From Lachnospiraceae bacterium (GTDB lineage Bacteria > Bacillota > Clostridia > Lachnospirales > Lachnospiraceae): DNA of 64,000 bases. A program made the position numbers and the translations under genes. The stretch spans positions 1 through 64,000 of the forward strand of contig CAAGKF010000102.1 of assembly GCA_900770345.1 (NCBI GenBank). Direction: 5' to 3'. Of this stretch, positions 16,787-26,458 are shown in pieces; position 1 is the stretch's first letter; the number at the start of each line of letters is the position of its first letter. The notes under the pieces are model-generated. The model was not told the origin of the DNA. It was given only the letters and a program-made list of their open reading frames with translations, and did not search any database.

Positions 16787-16873
16787 CGACCCCTGTCAGG
16801 CAGTCAACATATGGCTTTCCTTTGCATAAGCTGTAGTGTGAACAGTTGATGTAAATGTGAAGGAGAGCCACAG

Positions 16874-17656
16874 ATGGCGGATTTAAAACGTATAATGATC
16901 GACGCCGGACACGGCGGTTCAGAACCGGGAGCCCTGTATATGGGACGCCGGGAAGAGGACGACAATCTTCGTCTGGCCCTGGAAGTGGGCAATATATTGG
17001 AACAAAACGGAGCAGAGGTGGCCTATACCAGGACCACGGATGTCTACGATACACCTTTGGAGAAAGCGATGATCGGCAACCGCTGGGGAGCCGATTATTT
17101 CATTTCCATTCACCGGAATGCCATGCCGGTACCGGGAACGGGAAGCGGGGCCACGACTCTGGTTTATGAAAATACAGGTGTTCCGGCGATGCTGGCTGAG
17201 AATATTCAGAAGAATCTGGTGAATGTGGGATTTGCGGATCTGGGGATCCAGGAAAGACCTGGAATCATCGTCCTGCGGAAAACGCAGATGCCGGCTGTGC
17301 TGGTGGAGGCAGGTTTTATTGATAATCCCAAGGATAATGCCTTCTTTGACACCCATTTTCAGGAGATTGCCCAGGCAATAGCCGATGGTATTCTTGAGAC
17401 GATCCGGGAGGAAGAAGCTGCCAGACCGGAATATTATCAGATACAGGTGGGAGCCTACCGCACCAGAGTGTCGGCTGAACAGCTGGCGGAGGAGCTGCAG
17501 GCCAAAGGGATTCCGGCTTTTCTGATCTATCAGGACGGATATTATAAGGTGCGGGCAGGCGCATTCCTGAATATGGACAATGCAGCCCGGATGGAGCAGA
17601 CACTGAGGCTCATGGGTTATCCAACCATGATGGTGAGAGAGCCGGCAGTTTATTAA
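16874..17656 (+). CDS. N-acetylmuramoyl-L-alanine amidase with C-terminal SPOR domain
   Basis: Peptidoglycan hydrolase of 260 residues. Residues 5-180 are an Amidase_3 domain with zinc ligands in DAGHGG, the following glutamate in the DDNLRLALEVG region, SIHRNA, and the catalytic LVEAGFIDN. Residues 188-260 form a SPOR domain (YYQIQVGAYRTRVSAEQLAEEL), which binds denuded glycan strands. No signal peptide is visible at the N-terminus (MADLKRIMIDAGHGG), which is odd for a cell-wall enzyme; non-classical export, a role in the forespore or mother cell, or a missed start could explain it. It lies upstream of the 5-formyl-THF cyclo-ligase gene by 24 bases. Confidence 0.88.
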   Translation: MADLKRIMIDAGHGGSEPGALYMGRREEDDNLRLALEVGNILEQNGAEVAYTRTTDVYDTPLEKAMIGNRWGADYFISIHRNAMPVPGTGSGATTLVYENTGVPAMLAENIQKNLVNVGFADLGIQERPGIIVLRKTQMPAVLVEAGFIDNPKDNAFFDTHFQEIAQAIADGILETIREEEAARPEYYQIQVGAYRTRVSAEQLAEELQAKGIPAFLIYQDGYYKVRAGAFLNMDNAARMEQTLRLMGYPTMMVREPAVY

Positions 17657-17680
17657 AGAAAAGGAGCAGAGAGCGGGGAC

Positions 17681-18256
17681 GTGAAAACAGAGGAGAAGAG
17701 GGAGCTTCGAAAAATACTGAAAGCTCTGGCAGCAGGGCTGGAGCCGGAATACTGCCGCAGAGCAGACAGGGAGATCCTGGAGCGAATCCGGTCTATGGAG
17801 GAATACAGAAAGGCCCGAACGGTTTTCTGTTATGTGGGAACGGAGCGTGAGATCGACACCATGCCGGTTATCCTTGACGCGCTGGGCAGAGGAAAAAGGG
17901 TAGGCGTGCCGAAATGTATTTCCAGAGGGATCATGGAGGTATACGAGATCACAGGGCCGGAAAGCCTTGTGCCCGGAAGCTATGGAATACAGGAACCGTC
18001 GGAGAGCTGTCCTCTGATGAGACCGGAGGAGATCGATCTGGCGCTTGTACCATGCCTTGCCTGTACCGGGGACGGTTACCGGCTGGGATACGGAGGAGGT
18101 TACTATGACCGGTATCTGGGCAGGATAAAAGGGATGCGGGCGGCTCTGTGCAGGGGCCGTCTGATGCGTGAGACGGTGCCTGCGGAGGAACATGATATCC
18201 GGATGGACGCGGTCATCAGTGAGGACGGGATCTTTCGGGATGCGGATCGTAAATAG
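17681..18256 (+). CDS. 5-formyltetrahydrofolate cyclo-ligase
   Basis: Cytosolic enzyme of 191 residues that uses ATP to turn 5-formyl-THF into 5,10-methenyl-THF, returning it to the one-carbon pool. Family features: KREELRKILKAL-type basic start, VFCYVGTEREIDT around residue 48, VPKCISRG, and the substrate/nucleotide loop LGYGGGYYDRYL near residue 140. It starts at a GTG preceded by a GCGGGG-rich sequence; no nearer ATG is in frame. It follows the amidase closely and is probably in the same transcript. Confidence 0.9.
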   Translation: MKTEEKRELRKILKALAAGLEPEYCRRADREILERIRSMEEYRKARTVFCYVGTEREIDTMPVILDALGRGKRVGVPKCISRGIMEVYEITGPESLVPGSYGIQEPSESCPLMRPEEIDLALVPCLACTGDGYRLGYGGGYYDRYLGRIKGMRAALCRGRLMRETVPAEEHDIRMDAVISEDGIFRDADRK

Positions 18257-18302
18257 TTTTTTAATATGCGCGCCGGCTATTAAAATTCGTGCCGGATTAT
18301 GG

Positions 18303-18308
18303 TATAAT
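18303..18308 (+). promoter_or_regulatory. -10 element upstream of the cytidylate kinase-like gene
   Basis: TATGGTATAAT contains an extended -10 (TATAAT at 18303-18308) 54 bases before the start codon. The -35 is poor. Confidence 0.45.
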
Positions 18309-18362
18309 CTATGTATAGGAAGCCGGAAGGTGATCCGGTAAATGAACAGAGGAGGCGTGCAT

Positions 18363-18998
18363 ATGAAGAACGGAAAGAAACTGATTTTAACGATCGGCAG
18401 ACAGTTCGGCAGCGGCGGCCGGGAGATTGGTACACGGCTGGCCCAGGAGCTTGGAATCGACTTTTATGACAAGAACATCCTCCGTATGAACTCCGACGAG
18501 AGCGGCATCAAGGAAAGCTATTATTACATGGCGGATGAAAGGGCCGGAAACAAGCTCCTTTATAAAATTGTCAAAAGCCTGACACCGGATATGGGGGAAC
18601 CCTCCTTCGGCTCTGACCTGATATCGGCAGACAATCTGTTCCGTTTCCAGTCAGAGGTGATCCGCAAGCTGGCGGCAGCGGAGGACTGTATCATTATAGG
18701 ACGTTGTGCCGATTATGTGCTGGAAGGCACAGAGGGACTGGTGCGGATATTCCTGTACGCTGATATGGATTATCGTGTAAAGAGAATTACCGAACAGGGA
18801 TATTATGATGTGAAGGATGTAAAGAAGAATATCAAGCGGATCGACAGGGAACGCCGTGATTATCACAGATATTATACAGGAAGAGACTGGGAAAGCATTG
18901 AAAATTATGATCTGATGCTGAATACCGCTATTCTGGGAACAGAAGGTGCAATTGAGGCAGTTAAGGGATATCTGCGGTGTCGCGGATACGAAGTGTAG
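18363..18998 (+). CDS. Cytidylate kinase-like family protein
   Basis: Protein of 211 residues with a nucleotide kinase fold. ILTIGRQFGSGGREIG is the P-loop, and the RFQSEVIRKLAAAEDCIIIGRCADYVL stretch (shown here in part) is typical of the cytidylate kinase-2 family, followed by a lid-like VKRITEQGYYDVKDVKKNI. It may phosphorylate CMP/dCMP, but proteins of this subgroup coexist with canonical Cmk and their substrate is unproven. The ATG at 18363 follows AGAGGAGG; an upstream ATG at 18342 has no good ribosome binding site. Confidence 0.8.
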   Translation: MKNGKKLILTIGRQFGSGGREIGTRLAQELGIDFYDKNILRMNSDESGIKESYYYMADERAGNKLLYKIVKSLTPDMGEPSFGSDLISADNLFRFQSEVIRKLAAAEDCIIIGRCADYVLEGTEGLVRIFLYADMDYRVKRITEQGYYDVKDVKKNIKRIDRERRDYHRYYTGRDWESIENYDLMLNTAILGTEGAIEAVKGYLRCRGYEV

Positions 18999-19135
18999 AT
19001 AAGGTGTCATTATTGTTTCGTAAATACAGTATGACAGATACAGTTTCACAAGTACGGTTTAAAGAAGTGCCGCCGGAGGGGAATACCTTTCCGGCGGCTG
19101 TGCTTTGTCTGTCTGCCGTGGGGGTGATATCGGGA

Positions 19136-20386
19136 TCAGACCAGCTCCGCGATCCTGGTGATCCCCACATAAATATGAGAAATGCGGTACCAGGTGGCGA
19201 AATCTACCACACCTGTCTGAGGCAGTCCGAAGATGCTCTGAAATTCCTGAACGGCATCGGCTGTACGCTGTCCGTAGATGCCGTCGGGCGTGACCCGGGG
19301 GATGGCAGTATATACGGTAGCGATGGTGTCAAGCTGCTCCTGAAGCTGGCGCACCTTATCCCCGGAGCTGCCAAGGGTCAGGTCGCTGCCGGGCCAGGAG
19401 GCCGGAATCCCCGATATCTGCTCTGCGGTATTGATGTAGATGCTGTCACCGTAAAAATACCGCAGGATCTCGATGGGGCTGTAGCCCTGCTCACCCAGGG
19501 AGCAGGATCCCCATTGTGTCATCCAGTCGGGACACTGCACCTGACGCCCGTCGCAGTATTGGGTCAGGATCGGCTGACGCACGCCGGGGCGGGACAGGTA
19601 GCTGTCAAAGATTTCGTCCACAACCTGGGAAATGCTTTCAAAAATGTTCCGTCCGTAGATCCATTTATGGTCAAAGGCAGTGGAGGAGGTAATGGTAAAA
19701 TCGTAGCCCTTGTTCCGGTACCATTCCGTGTAGACACGGTTTAAGGTAAAGGACATAATAGCCAGCACATTGGCGGTGATGGAGGCACGGGGCCAGGTGG
19801 AATAGATTTCGCTGGAGGCCACGTTTTTGATGTAGTCACGGTAGGGAACATAATAGTCGGGGGCTGTGCTGTCCGTGGGCACGCCGTCATGCACCACAAT
19901 GGTCTGAGGAACCACCACCCGGCTCAGTACGATCTCTCCGCTTTCATTGACGGGTTTTATCTCGGCTTCCGGGATCTTGGGCGGAAAATTTCCATAGAGA
20001 GTATGTTCCGGAATCACTACAGGGTTTTCCGGCGCTTTTTCGCCGTTCTCCGGCGTCATGGCAGCGGGCTGAAGGGCGGTGGTCCCTGCCAGGATCTCCG
20101 TTCCCGATACGGCCAGAGGCCGGAAGCCCTCAGCCTCAATAAGAACATTGTATTCCGAGTAGGGCTGCAGGATTCCGGGCTCCAGACTGTACTCCACAGG
20201 AGGAGCGGGAAGAGAGATGGTCTCTGTCTGACCGGAGCTGTTGGTATGCAGCTGCTCAATGGGACTTTCCGGATCACCGGTATAGCTGATTGTTACATTT
20301 GCGTTTTGAATAGGAAAATTATTTTGTATATTGACGACGTGGATCTGAAGCATGCCTGAGGATGTGCGTTCCGGGCTGGTTGCCAT
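19136..20386 (-). CDS. sleC: Spore cortex-lytic enzyme SleC
   Basis: Protein of 416 residues closely resembling clostridial SleC, which degrades cortex peptidoglycan during spore germination and is activated by Csp proteases. The N-terminal domain (MLQIHVVNIQNNFPIQNA, YSEYNVLIEAEGF) matches the SleC pro-region. The central SpoIID-like lytic transglycosylase part has YIKNVASSEIYSTWP, SFTLNRVYTEWYR and DFTITSSTAFDHK, with LTQYCDGR following. A peptidoglycan-binding domain closes the protein (LGSSGDKVRQLQEQL, GIYGQRTADAVQEFQ). No cleavable signal is evident, as usual for SleC. The start follows GAGGTC. No sigma-G consensus could be identified with confidence upstream. Confidence 0.9.
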   Translation of the reverse strand: MATSPERTSSGMLQIHVVNIQNNFPIQNANVTISYTGDPESPIEQLHTNSSGQTETISLPAPPVEYSLEPGILQPYSEYNVLIEAEGFRPLAVSGTEILAGTTALQPAAMTPENGEKAPENPVVIPEHTLYGNFPPKIPEAEIKPVNESGEIVLSRVVVPQTIVVHDGVPTDSTAPDYYVPYRDYIKNVASSEIYSTWPRASITANVLAIMSFTLNRVYTEWYRNKGYDFTITSSTAFDHKWIYGRNIFESISQVVDEIFDSYLSRPGVRQPILTQYCDGRQVQCPDWMTQWGSCSLGEQGYSPIEILRYFYGDSIYINTAEQISGIPASWPGSDLTLGSSGDKVRQLQEQLDTIATVYTAIPRVTPDGIYGQRTADAVQEFQSIFGLPQTGVVDFATWYRISHIYVGITRIAELV

Positions 20387-20532
20387 ATGAAAGACCTCAT
20401 GGTTCTGTTTTATTATCCTAATATAGGCGTTTTGTTTCCGTTTTATTCCTGTTTATCCTTAAGTTTTTCTTCCGAAAACAGGCGTTTCGGAGCTCATAAG
20501 TGCATATACTGATAAAAAAGCCCGGAGCTTTT

Positions 20533-21168
20533 ATGAATTCTCATTATCCTTTTATCAATACACCTCTTCCTTACGCCTACAACGGACTGGAGCCTTACAT
20601 TGATGAAAAGACCATGATGCTTCATCATGACCGTCATCTGCAGACGTATATTGATAATCTGAACAGCGCTCTCCGTGAACATACCCAGTTCCATTCCTGG
20701 TCTCTGGAACAGCTGATTTTTTATGCATCCAGCCTTCCGGAAGCCATCCGCACGCAGGTGAAAAATAATGCAGGAGGCGTATATAACCATCGTTTCTTTT
20801 TTGAGGGGATGACAGATCATTCTTCTGCCGTTCCGGAGGGTACTCTTAAGGAGGCTCTGAACAGGCAGTTCGGAAGCTTCGGGGATTTCAAACAGAAATT
20901 CAAGGAAGCAGCAATGTCTGTGTTCGGCTCCGGCTATGCGTGGCTGGCAGTGGATGGCACAGGAGCGTTAAGGATTTTGACCTCCGCCGATCAGGATACG
21001 CTTCTTGCTCTGGGCATGTGTCCGGTGCTTAATCTGGATGTGTGGGAACATGCTTATTATCTGAAGCATTACAATATGAGAGCCGGTTACGTGGATGACT
21101 GGTTTCCTGTGGTGAACTGGAGGAAGGCAGAGGAAAGGTATTTTCAGTGCCTGAATGAAACTAAATAA
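20533..21168 (+). CDS. sodA: Superoxide dismutase, Fe/Mn type
   Basis: Cytosolic enzyme of 211 residues that dismutates superoxide to oxygen and hydrogen peroxide. Metal ligands are visible in MLHHDRHLQTYIDNLN, in the GGVYNHRFFFEGM histidine and in LDVWEHAYYLKHYN (Asp and His). GSGYAWLAVD is the conserved core. The ATG at 20533 follows GGAG; the upstream frame to 20500 has no ribosome binding site. Divergent from sleC. Confidence 0.93.
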   Translation: MNSHYPFINTPLPYAYNGLEPYIDEKTMMLHHDRHLQTYIDNLNSALREHTQFHSWSLEQLIFYASSLPEAIRTQVKNNAGGVYNHRFFFEGMTDHSSAVPEGTLKEALNRQFGSFGDFKQKFKEAAMSVFGSGYAWLAVDGTGALRILTSADQDTLLALGMCPVLNLDVWEHAYYLKHYNMRAGYVDDWFPVVNWRKAEERYFQCLNETK

Positions 21169-21207
21169 TAATTAGATCAGAACAAAAAAATTTAGCCTCT
21201 CAGCCCA

Positions 21208-21236
21208 TTGCAAAAACATATGAAATACAGTATAAT
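21208..21236 (+). promoter_or_regulatory. Sigma-A promoter of carAB
   Basis: TTGCAA (21208-21213), 17 bases, TATAAT (21231-21236), about 65 bases before carA. No PyrR attenuator or terminator stem was seen in this short leader. Confidence 0.7.
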
Positions 21237-21301
21237 CTTTACAATTTGGGCAGAAATAGCTCAAATATGCAAAACACATAAGAAAGGACAGGTACCCCCA
21301 C

Positions 21302-22375
21302 ATGAAAGCATACCTTATACTGGAAGATGGAACGGTATTTACCGGCACCAGCATCGGCTCGGAACGGGAAGTGATCAGTGAGATCGTTTTTAACACTTCC
21401 ATGACCGGCTATCTGGAAGTGCTGACCGATCCGTCTTATGCGGGACAGGCAGTCGTAATGACCTATCCCCTTATCGGCAATTATGGCATTTGTCATAAAG
21501 ACATGGAATCAGCAAAGCCGTGGCCAGACGGTTATATCGTAAGAGAATTATCCAGAATCCCCAGCAATTTCCGAAGCGAGGATACCATCCAGCATTTCTT
21601 AAAAGAACATGATATTCCCGGTATTTGCAATATCGATACAAGAGCCCTGACGAAATTATTAAGAGAAAAAGGTACTATGAACGGTATGATCACCACAAAG
21701 GAGTATACCGATCTCAGTGAGCCTATCAGCCGTATGAAGGCCTATTCCGTAACCGGCGTGGTATTAAAGACCACTGCCAGGGAAAAATATGTGCTGCCGG
21801 GAACAGGTAAAAAGGTTGCACTGATGGATTACGGCGCAAAGAAAAATATTGCCCGTTCTTTAAATGAGAGAGGCTGTGAGGTTACGGTATATCCTGCGGA
21901 TACGCCGGCAGAGGAAGTGCTGGCTGCGGCGCCGGACGGTATTATGCTGTCAAACGGCCCCGGTGATCCGAAGGAAAATACGGCAATTATTGAGGAGATC
22001 AGGAAATTATATGCATCTGATGTGCCGATCTTTGCGATCTGTCTGGGTCATCAGCTGATGGCGCTGGCCAACGGCATGGATACCTACAAATTAAAATACG
22101 GCCACAGAGGAGGCAATCATCCGGTCAAGGATCTGGAGACGGGGAGAGTTTACATTTCCTCTCAGAATCATGGTTATGTGGTAGATATGGATACGGTAAA
22201 GCCGGAGGTAGCCGTACCCGCGTTTGTAAATGTAAATGACGGTACCAATGAAGGACTGAAATATACCGGTAAAAATATTTTTACCGTACAGTATCATCCG
22301 GAGGCATGCCCGGGACCTCAGGATTCCGGTTATCTCTTTGACCGTTTTCTTAAAATGATGGAGGTGAATGACTGA
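21302..22375 (+). CDS. carA: Carbamoyl-phosphate synthase small subunit
   Basis: Glutamine amidotransferase subunit of 357 residues that hydrolyses glutamine and passes ammonia to CarB. The N-terminal CarA domain starts AYLILEDGTVFTGTSIG. The class I amidotransferase domain has MLSNGPGDP, the nucleophile cysteine in FAICLGHQLMALA and the HPE triad in QYHPEACPGPQ. Its TGA stop overlaps the carB ATG by one base, so the two subunits are made in coupled amounts. Confidence 0.96.
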   Translation: MKAYLILEDGTVFTGTSIGSEREVISEIVFNTSMTGYLEVLTDPSYAGQAVVMTYPLIGNYGICHKDMESAKPWPDGYIVRELSRIPSNFRSEDTIQHFLKEHDIPGICNIDTRALTKLLREKGTMNGMITTKEYTDLSEPISRMKAYSVTGVVLKTTAREKYVLPGTGKKVALMDYGAKKNIARSLNERGCEVTVYPADTPAEEVLAAAPDGIMLSNGPGDPKENTAIIEEIRKLYASDVPIFAICLGHQLMALANGMDTYKLKYGHRGGNHPVKDLETGRVYISSQNHGYVVDMDTVKPEVAVPAFVNVNDGTNEGLKYTGKNIFTVQYHPEACPGPQDSGYLFDRFLKMMEVND

Positions 22376-25300
22376 TGCCGAAGAATCCTGATATCAAAAA
22401 AGTACTGGTGCTGGGCTCCGGCCCAATCGTTATCGGCCAGGCGGCAGAGTTCGATTATGCCGGAACTCAGGCCTGTCGTTCCCTGAAGGAAGAGGGAATC
22501 GAGGTCGTTCTGCTGAACTCCAATCCGGCGACCATCATGACGGATAAAGATATTGCTGACCGCGTTTATATTGAGCCGCTGACAGTAGAAGTGGTAGAGC
22601 AGCTGATCTTAAAAGAACGTCCTGACAGTATCCTTCCGACTCTGGGCGGCCAGGCGGGACTGAATCTGGCCATGGAGCTGGAGGACGCAGGCTTTTTGAA
22701 AGAGCACAATGTACGTCTGATCGGAACCACGGCTCTGACCATCAAGAAGGCAGAAGACCGCGAGATGTTCAAGGAGACCATGGAGAAGATCGGTGAGCCG
22801 GTGGCGCCTTCCGATATTGTGGAGGATGTGATGCATGGACTGGAAATCGCGGAAAAGATCGGTTATCCGGTAGTTCTCCGTCCCGCCTATACGCTGGGAG
22901 GCTCCGGCGGCGGTATTGCCCATAATCCGGAGCAGTGCCGTGAGATCCTGGAAAACGGCCTCCGTCTTTCCCGTGTGGGTCAGGTTCTGGTAGAGCGCTG
23001 CATTGCCGGCTGGAAGGAAATCGAGTACGAGGTAATGCGTGACGGTGCCGGCAATGTAATCACCGTATGTAATATGGAAAACATTGATCCTGTCGGCGTT
23101 CATACAGGAGACAGTATCGTCGTGGCTCCTTCCCAGACTCTGGGGGATAAGGAATACCAGATGCTGCGTACCTCCGCTCTCAATATTATCAGTGAGCTGG
23201 GAATCACCGGCGGCTGCAATGTGCAGTATGCGCTGAACCCTGATAGCTTTGAATACTGTGTTATTGAGGTAAATCCGCGTGTAAGCCGTTCCTCCGCTCT
23301 GGCTTCCAAGGCTACCGGATATCCCATCGCCAAGGTTGCAGCCAAGATCGCGCTGGGCTACACACTGGATGAGATCAAGAATGCGGTTACGAAAAAGACC
23401 TATGCCAGCTTCGAGCCGATGCTGGATTACTGCGTGGTAAAGATGCCGAGACTGCCCTTTGATAAATTTATCAGCGCCAAGCGTTCTCTGGGAACTCAGA
23501 TGAAGGCTACCGGCGAGGTTATGAGCATCTGCACCAATTTTGAGGGCGGCCTGATGAAGGCGATCCGTTCTCTGGAGCAGCATGTGGACTGCCTTCTGTC
23601 CTATGATTTTACAGGTCTGTCGGACAGCGAGCTGATGGAACAGCTTCACAAGGTGGATGATATGAGGATCTGGAGGATCGCGGAGGCTCTGCGCCGGGGC
23701 GTTTCCTATGACACGATCCATGAGATCACCAGGATCGATGTGTGGTTTATTGATAAGCTGGCTGTTCTGGTGGAGATGGAGAATGAGTTAAAGGCTGTGG
23801 GAGCCGGAGAGAAGGAGCTGACCACAGAGCTTTTGGCAGAGGCAAAGAGAATTGAGTTCCCGGATAATGTGATTTCCAGACTGACAGGAATCCCACAGGA
23901 GCAGATCAAAAAGCAGCGCTATGACAACGGCATCCGCGCTGCATACAAGATGGTTGATACCTGTGCTGCCGAGTTTGCGGCGGAAACACCATATTACTAT
24001 TCCTGCTTCGGAAGTCTCAATGAGGCAGAGCAGACTACCGGACGCAAGAAGGTGCTGGTGCTGGGATCCGGTCCGATCCGTATCGGTCAGGGTATCGAGT
24101 TTGACTTCTGTTCCGTTCACAGCACCTGGGCTTTCAGCAGGGAAGGCTATGAAACCATTATCATCAACAACAATCCCGAAACAGTAAGTACGGATTTTGA
24201 TATTGCAGATAAGCTGTATTTTGAACCTCTGACACCGGAGGATGTGGAGAGTATCGTAGATGTTGAGAAACCGGACGGGGCAGTGGTACAGTTCGGCGGC
24301 CAGACAGCCATCAAGCTGACGGAGGCTCTGATGAAGATGGGTGTGCCGATCCTGGGAACTGCTGCCGAGGATGTGGATGCGGCTGAGGACAGAGAGCTCT
24401 TTGATCAGATCCTGGAGCAGTGTCATATTCCGAGACCGGCAGGCCATACCGTATTTACGGCTGAGGAGGCCAAGAAGGCAGCCAATGAGCTGGGCTATCC
24501 GGTTCTGGTAAGACCTTCCTACGTTCTGGGCGGCCAGGGCATGCAGATCGCCATCAACGATCAGGATATTGATGAATTTATCGGCATCATCAACCAGATC
24601 GCTCAGGAGCATCCGATCCTGGTAGATAAATATATCATGGGCAAGGAGATCGAGGTGGATGCCATCTGTGACGGCACCGATATCCTGATTCCCGGCATTA
24701 TGCAGCATATTGAGAGAACAGGTATCCATTCCGGAGACAGTATCTCAGTTTATCCGGCTCAGGATATTACGCAGCACAATGTGGATACCATTGTTGATTA
24801 TACGGAAAAGCTGGCGAGAGCTCTCCATGTAAAGGGCATGATTAATATCCAGTTTATTGTGGACGGGGATGATGTGTACATTATCGAGGTGAACCCCAGA
24901 TCCTCCCGTACCGTGCCTTATATCAGCAAGGTAACAGGCATACCCATTGTTCCGCTGGCCACTCAGATCATCTGCGGCCATACCATCCGTGAGCTGGGGT
25001 ATCAGTCGGGACTGCAGCCGGCGGCGGATTATATCGCCATCAAGATGCCGGTATTCTCTTTTGAGAAGATCAGAGGTGCGGATATCAGCCTGGGACCGGA
25101 GATGAAGTCCACAGGTGAGTGTCTGGGCATTGCAAAGACCTTCAATGAGGCTCTTTATAAGGCCTTTGAGGGCGCAGGTGTCCGTCTGCCCAGGTATAAG
25201 AACATGATCATGACTGTCCGCCACAGTGATCAGGAGGAGGCTGTGGATATCGCCCGCCGGTTTGCGGCTGTGGGATATAAGATTTTCGCTACCAGAGGAA

Positions 25301-25593
25301 CAGCCAGAACATTAAATAAAAATGGCGTAAAGGCTTTTGAGATCCGCAAGATCGAGCAGGAATCTCCCAATATCCTGGATCTGGTTCTGGGCCATCAGAT
25401 CGATTTGATCATCGATATTCCGGCTCAGGGCGCGGAGCGCAGCCATGACGGATTTATCATCCGCCGCAACGCTATTGAGACTGGTGTAAACGTGCTTACT
25501 TCTCTGGATACGGCCAATGCGCTGGTGACAAGTCTGGAAAACCGGGCGAAGGAGCTGACGCTGATCGATATTGCGAAGGTGAAGAATGCGTAG
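22375..25593 (+). CDS. carB: Carbamoyl-phosphate synthase large subunit
   Basis: Makes carbamoyl phosphate for pyrimidine and arginine synthesis from bicarbonate, ammonia and two ATP. Full-length at 1072 residues with the expected duplication: two ATP-grasp halves, each beginning KKVLVLGSGPI-like (residues 8 and about 557), each with NSNPAT/NNNPETVSTD and a VRPSYVLGG or RPAYTLGGSGGG loop. The oligomerisation domain lies between them and the MGS-like allosteric domain fills the last 130 residues (GYKIFATRGTARTL). It is followed by a strong terminator. Confidence 0.97.
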   Translation: MPKNPDIKKVLVLGSGPIVIGQAAEFDYAGTQACRSLKEEGIEVVLLNSNPATIMTDKDIADRVYIEPLTVEVVEQLILKERPDSILPTLGGQAGLNLAMELEDAGFLKEHNVRLIGTTALTIKKAEDREMFKETMEKIGEPVAPSDIVEDVMHGLEIAEKIGYPVVLRPAYTLGGSGGGIAHNPEQCREILENGLRLSRVGQVLVERCIAGWKEIEYEVMRDGAGNVITVCNMENIDPVGVHTGDSIVVAPSQTLGDKEYQMLRTSALNIISELGITGGCNVQYALNPDSFEYCVIEVNPRVSRSSALASKATGYPIAKVAAKIALGYTLDEIKNAVTKKTYASFEPMLDYCVVKMPRLPFDKFISAKRSLGTQMKATGEVMSICTNFEGGLMKAIRSLEQHVDCLLSYDFTGLSDSELMEQLHKVDDMRIWRIAEALRRGVSYDTIHEITRIDVWFIDKLAVLVEMENELKAVGAGEKELTTELLAEAKRIEFPDNVISRLTGIPQEQIKKQRYDNGIRAAYKMVDTCAAEFAAETPYYYSCFGSLNEAEQTTGRKKVLVLGSGPIRIGQGIEFDFCSVHSTWAFSREGYETIIINNNPETVSTDFDIADKLYFEPLTPEDVESIVDVEKPDGAVVQFGGQTAIKLTEALMKMGVPILGTAAEDVDAAEDRELFDQILEQCHIPRPAGHTVFTAEEAKKAANELGYPVLVRPSYVLGGQGMQIAINDQDIDEFIGIINQIAQEHPILVDKYIMGKEIEVDAICDGTDILIPGIMQHIERTGIHSGDSISVYPAQDITQHNVDTIVDYTEKLARALHVKGMINIQFIVDGDDVYIIEVNPRSSRTVPYISKVTGIPIVPLATQIICGHTIRELGYQSGLQPAADYIAIKMPVFSFEKIRGADISLGPEMKSTGECLGIAKTFNEALYKAFEGAGVRLPRYKNMIMTVRHSDQEEAVDIARRFAAVGYKIFATRGTARTLNKNGVKAFEIRKIEQESPNILDLVLGHQIDLIIDIPAQGAERSHDGFIIRRNAIETGVNVLTSLDTANALVTSLENRAKELTLIDIAKVKNA

Positions 25594-25715
25594 AGGTGTG
25601 AAAAAGAGATACGAAGGCAGGGGAACTGGTAAAGAAGAATGAAAAAATCACTTGATTTTTTCAGCATTCCTCTGATATGATATATTCAGGACGCGACCGT
25701 TTACCGGCAAAAGGA

Positions 25716-25752
25716 AATGTGCAAACCTGTTATGGTTTGCACATTTTTTGTT
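25716..25752 (+). terminator. Terminator after carB
   Basis: AATGTGCAAACC (25716-25727) pairs with GGTTTGCACATT (25734-25745) in a perfect 12-base stem with a six-base loop, followed by TTTTTG. An AT-only palindrome (TGAAAAAATCA and TGATTTTTTCA, about 25638-25661) lies 60 bases upstream. Confidence 0.85.
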
Positions 25753-25834
25753 TTTAAGCGGGGAAATCAGGTTGGTTTTCGGGAAATTTCATGGGGAAGA
25801 TCCTGATGAATGCGTTTGAAAAAGGAGGATTTTG

Positions 25835-26439
25835 ATGGAAACAGGCAATACAAACGGCAGAACAGAGACGAATCAGGGAACAGGAACTGCCAATAAAATG
25901 GGAACCATGGCTTCGACAGTATGCTGACTCTGATCGCCGGGGCGCTGACCAATTTGGTTCTGGATCCTCTTCTGATCTTCGGACTGGCGGGACTGCCTGC
26001 TCTGGGAGTCAGAGGCGCGGCGATCGCTACTGTGATCGGTCAGTGGGTGACGGCTGCTCTGGCGATCCTTCTGAACAGGGCTGTTCCCGGTCCGCTGCTC
26101 CGCATTTTTTCTGCCGGAGACACAATGCTGGAGCTGGGAATTCCGGCTCTGCGCGTTATTTCCGTGACCTTTGTCTTCGCGTCTGTAACGATGGTGCTGG
26201 GGTATTCGGTATCCGGTATGGGAAACGGAGTTGTCAACATGCTGGGGACGGCTATCAGACAGTGTCTGCTTCTGATTCCCATACTTTATCTTTTTGTCCG
26301 GTATGGGGGCATCAGCCGCGCCTGGTATGCCTTTTGGATCTCGGAGCTTGCAGGTGCTCTTTATGCAGCCTGGGCAGCCAGAAGAGAACTGATAAAAAGG
26401 AGGATATTAAATCAATCACATGCAGAGAAACAGGAATAG
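25835..26439 (+). pseudogene. Degraded MATE-family efflux pump
   Basis: Remnant of a roughly 450-residue MATE antiporter. The original start at 25835 follows AAAGGAGG and reads METGNTNGRT... to NKMGTM, the usual MATE N-terminus, then hits a stop at once. In another frame FDSMLTLIAGALTNLVLDP (from about 25912) resumes the protein at what is normally residue 150 or so, which indicates a frameshifting deletion of about 120-130 codons. A second deletion joins AAIATVIGQWVTAALAILLNR directly to PGPLLRIFSAGD, dropping roughly 170 residues of the second half, and the C-terminal part then continues in frame. The product cannot be a working transporter. Confidence 0.85.
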
Positions 26440-26458
26440 AAGAGAGGAGATAATAACA

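Noticed and set aside
21237..21301. PyrR attenuator before carAB
   Set aside because: The leader is about 65 bases and shows no antiterminator/terminator pair.
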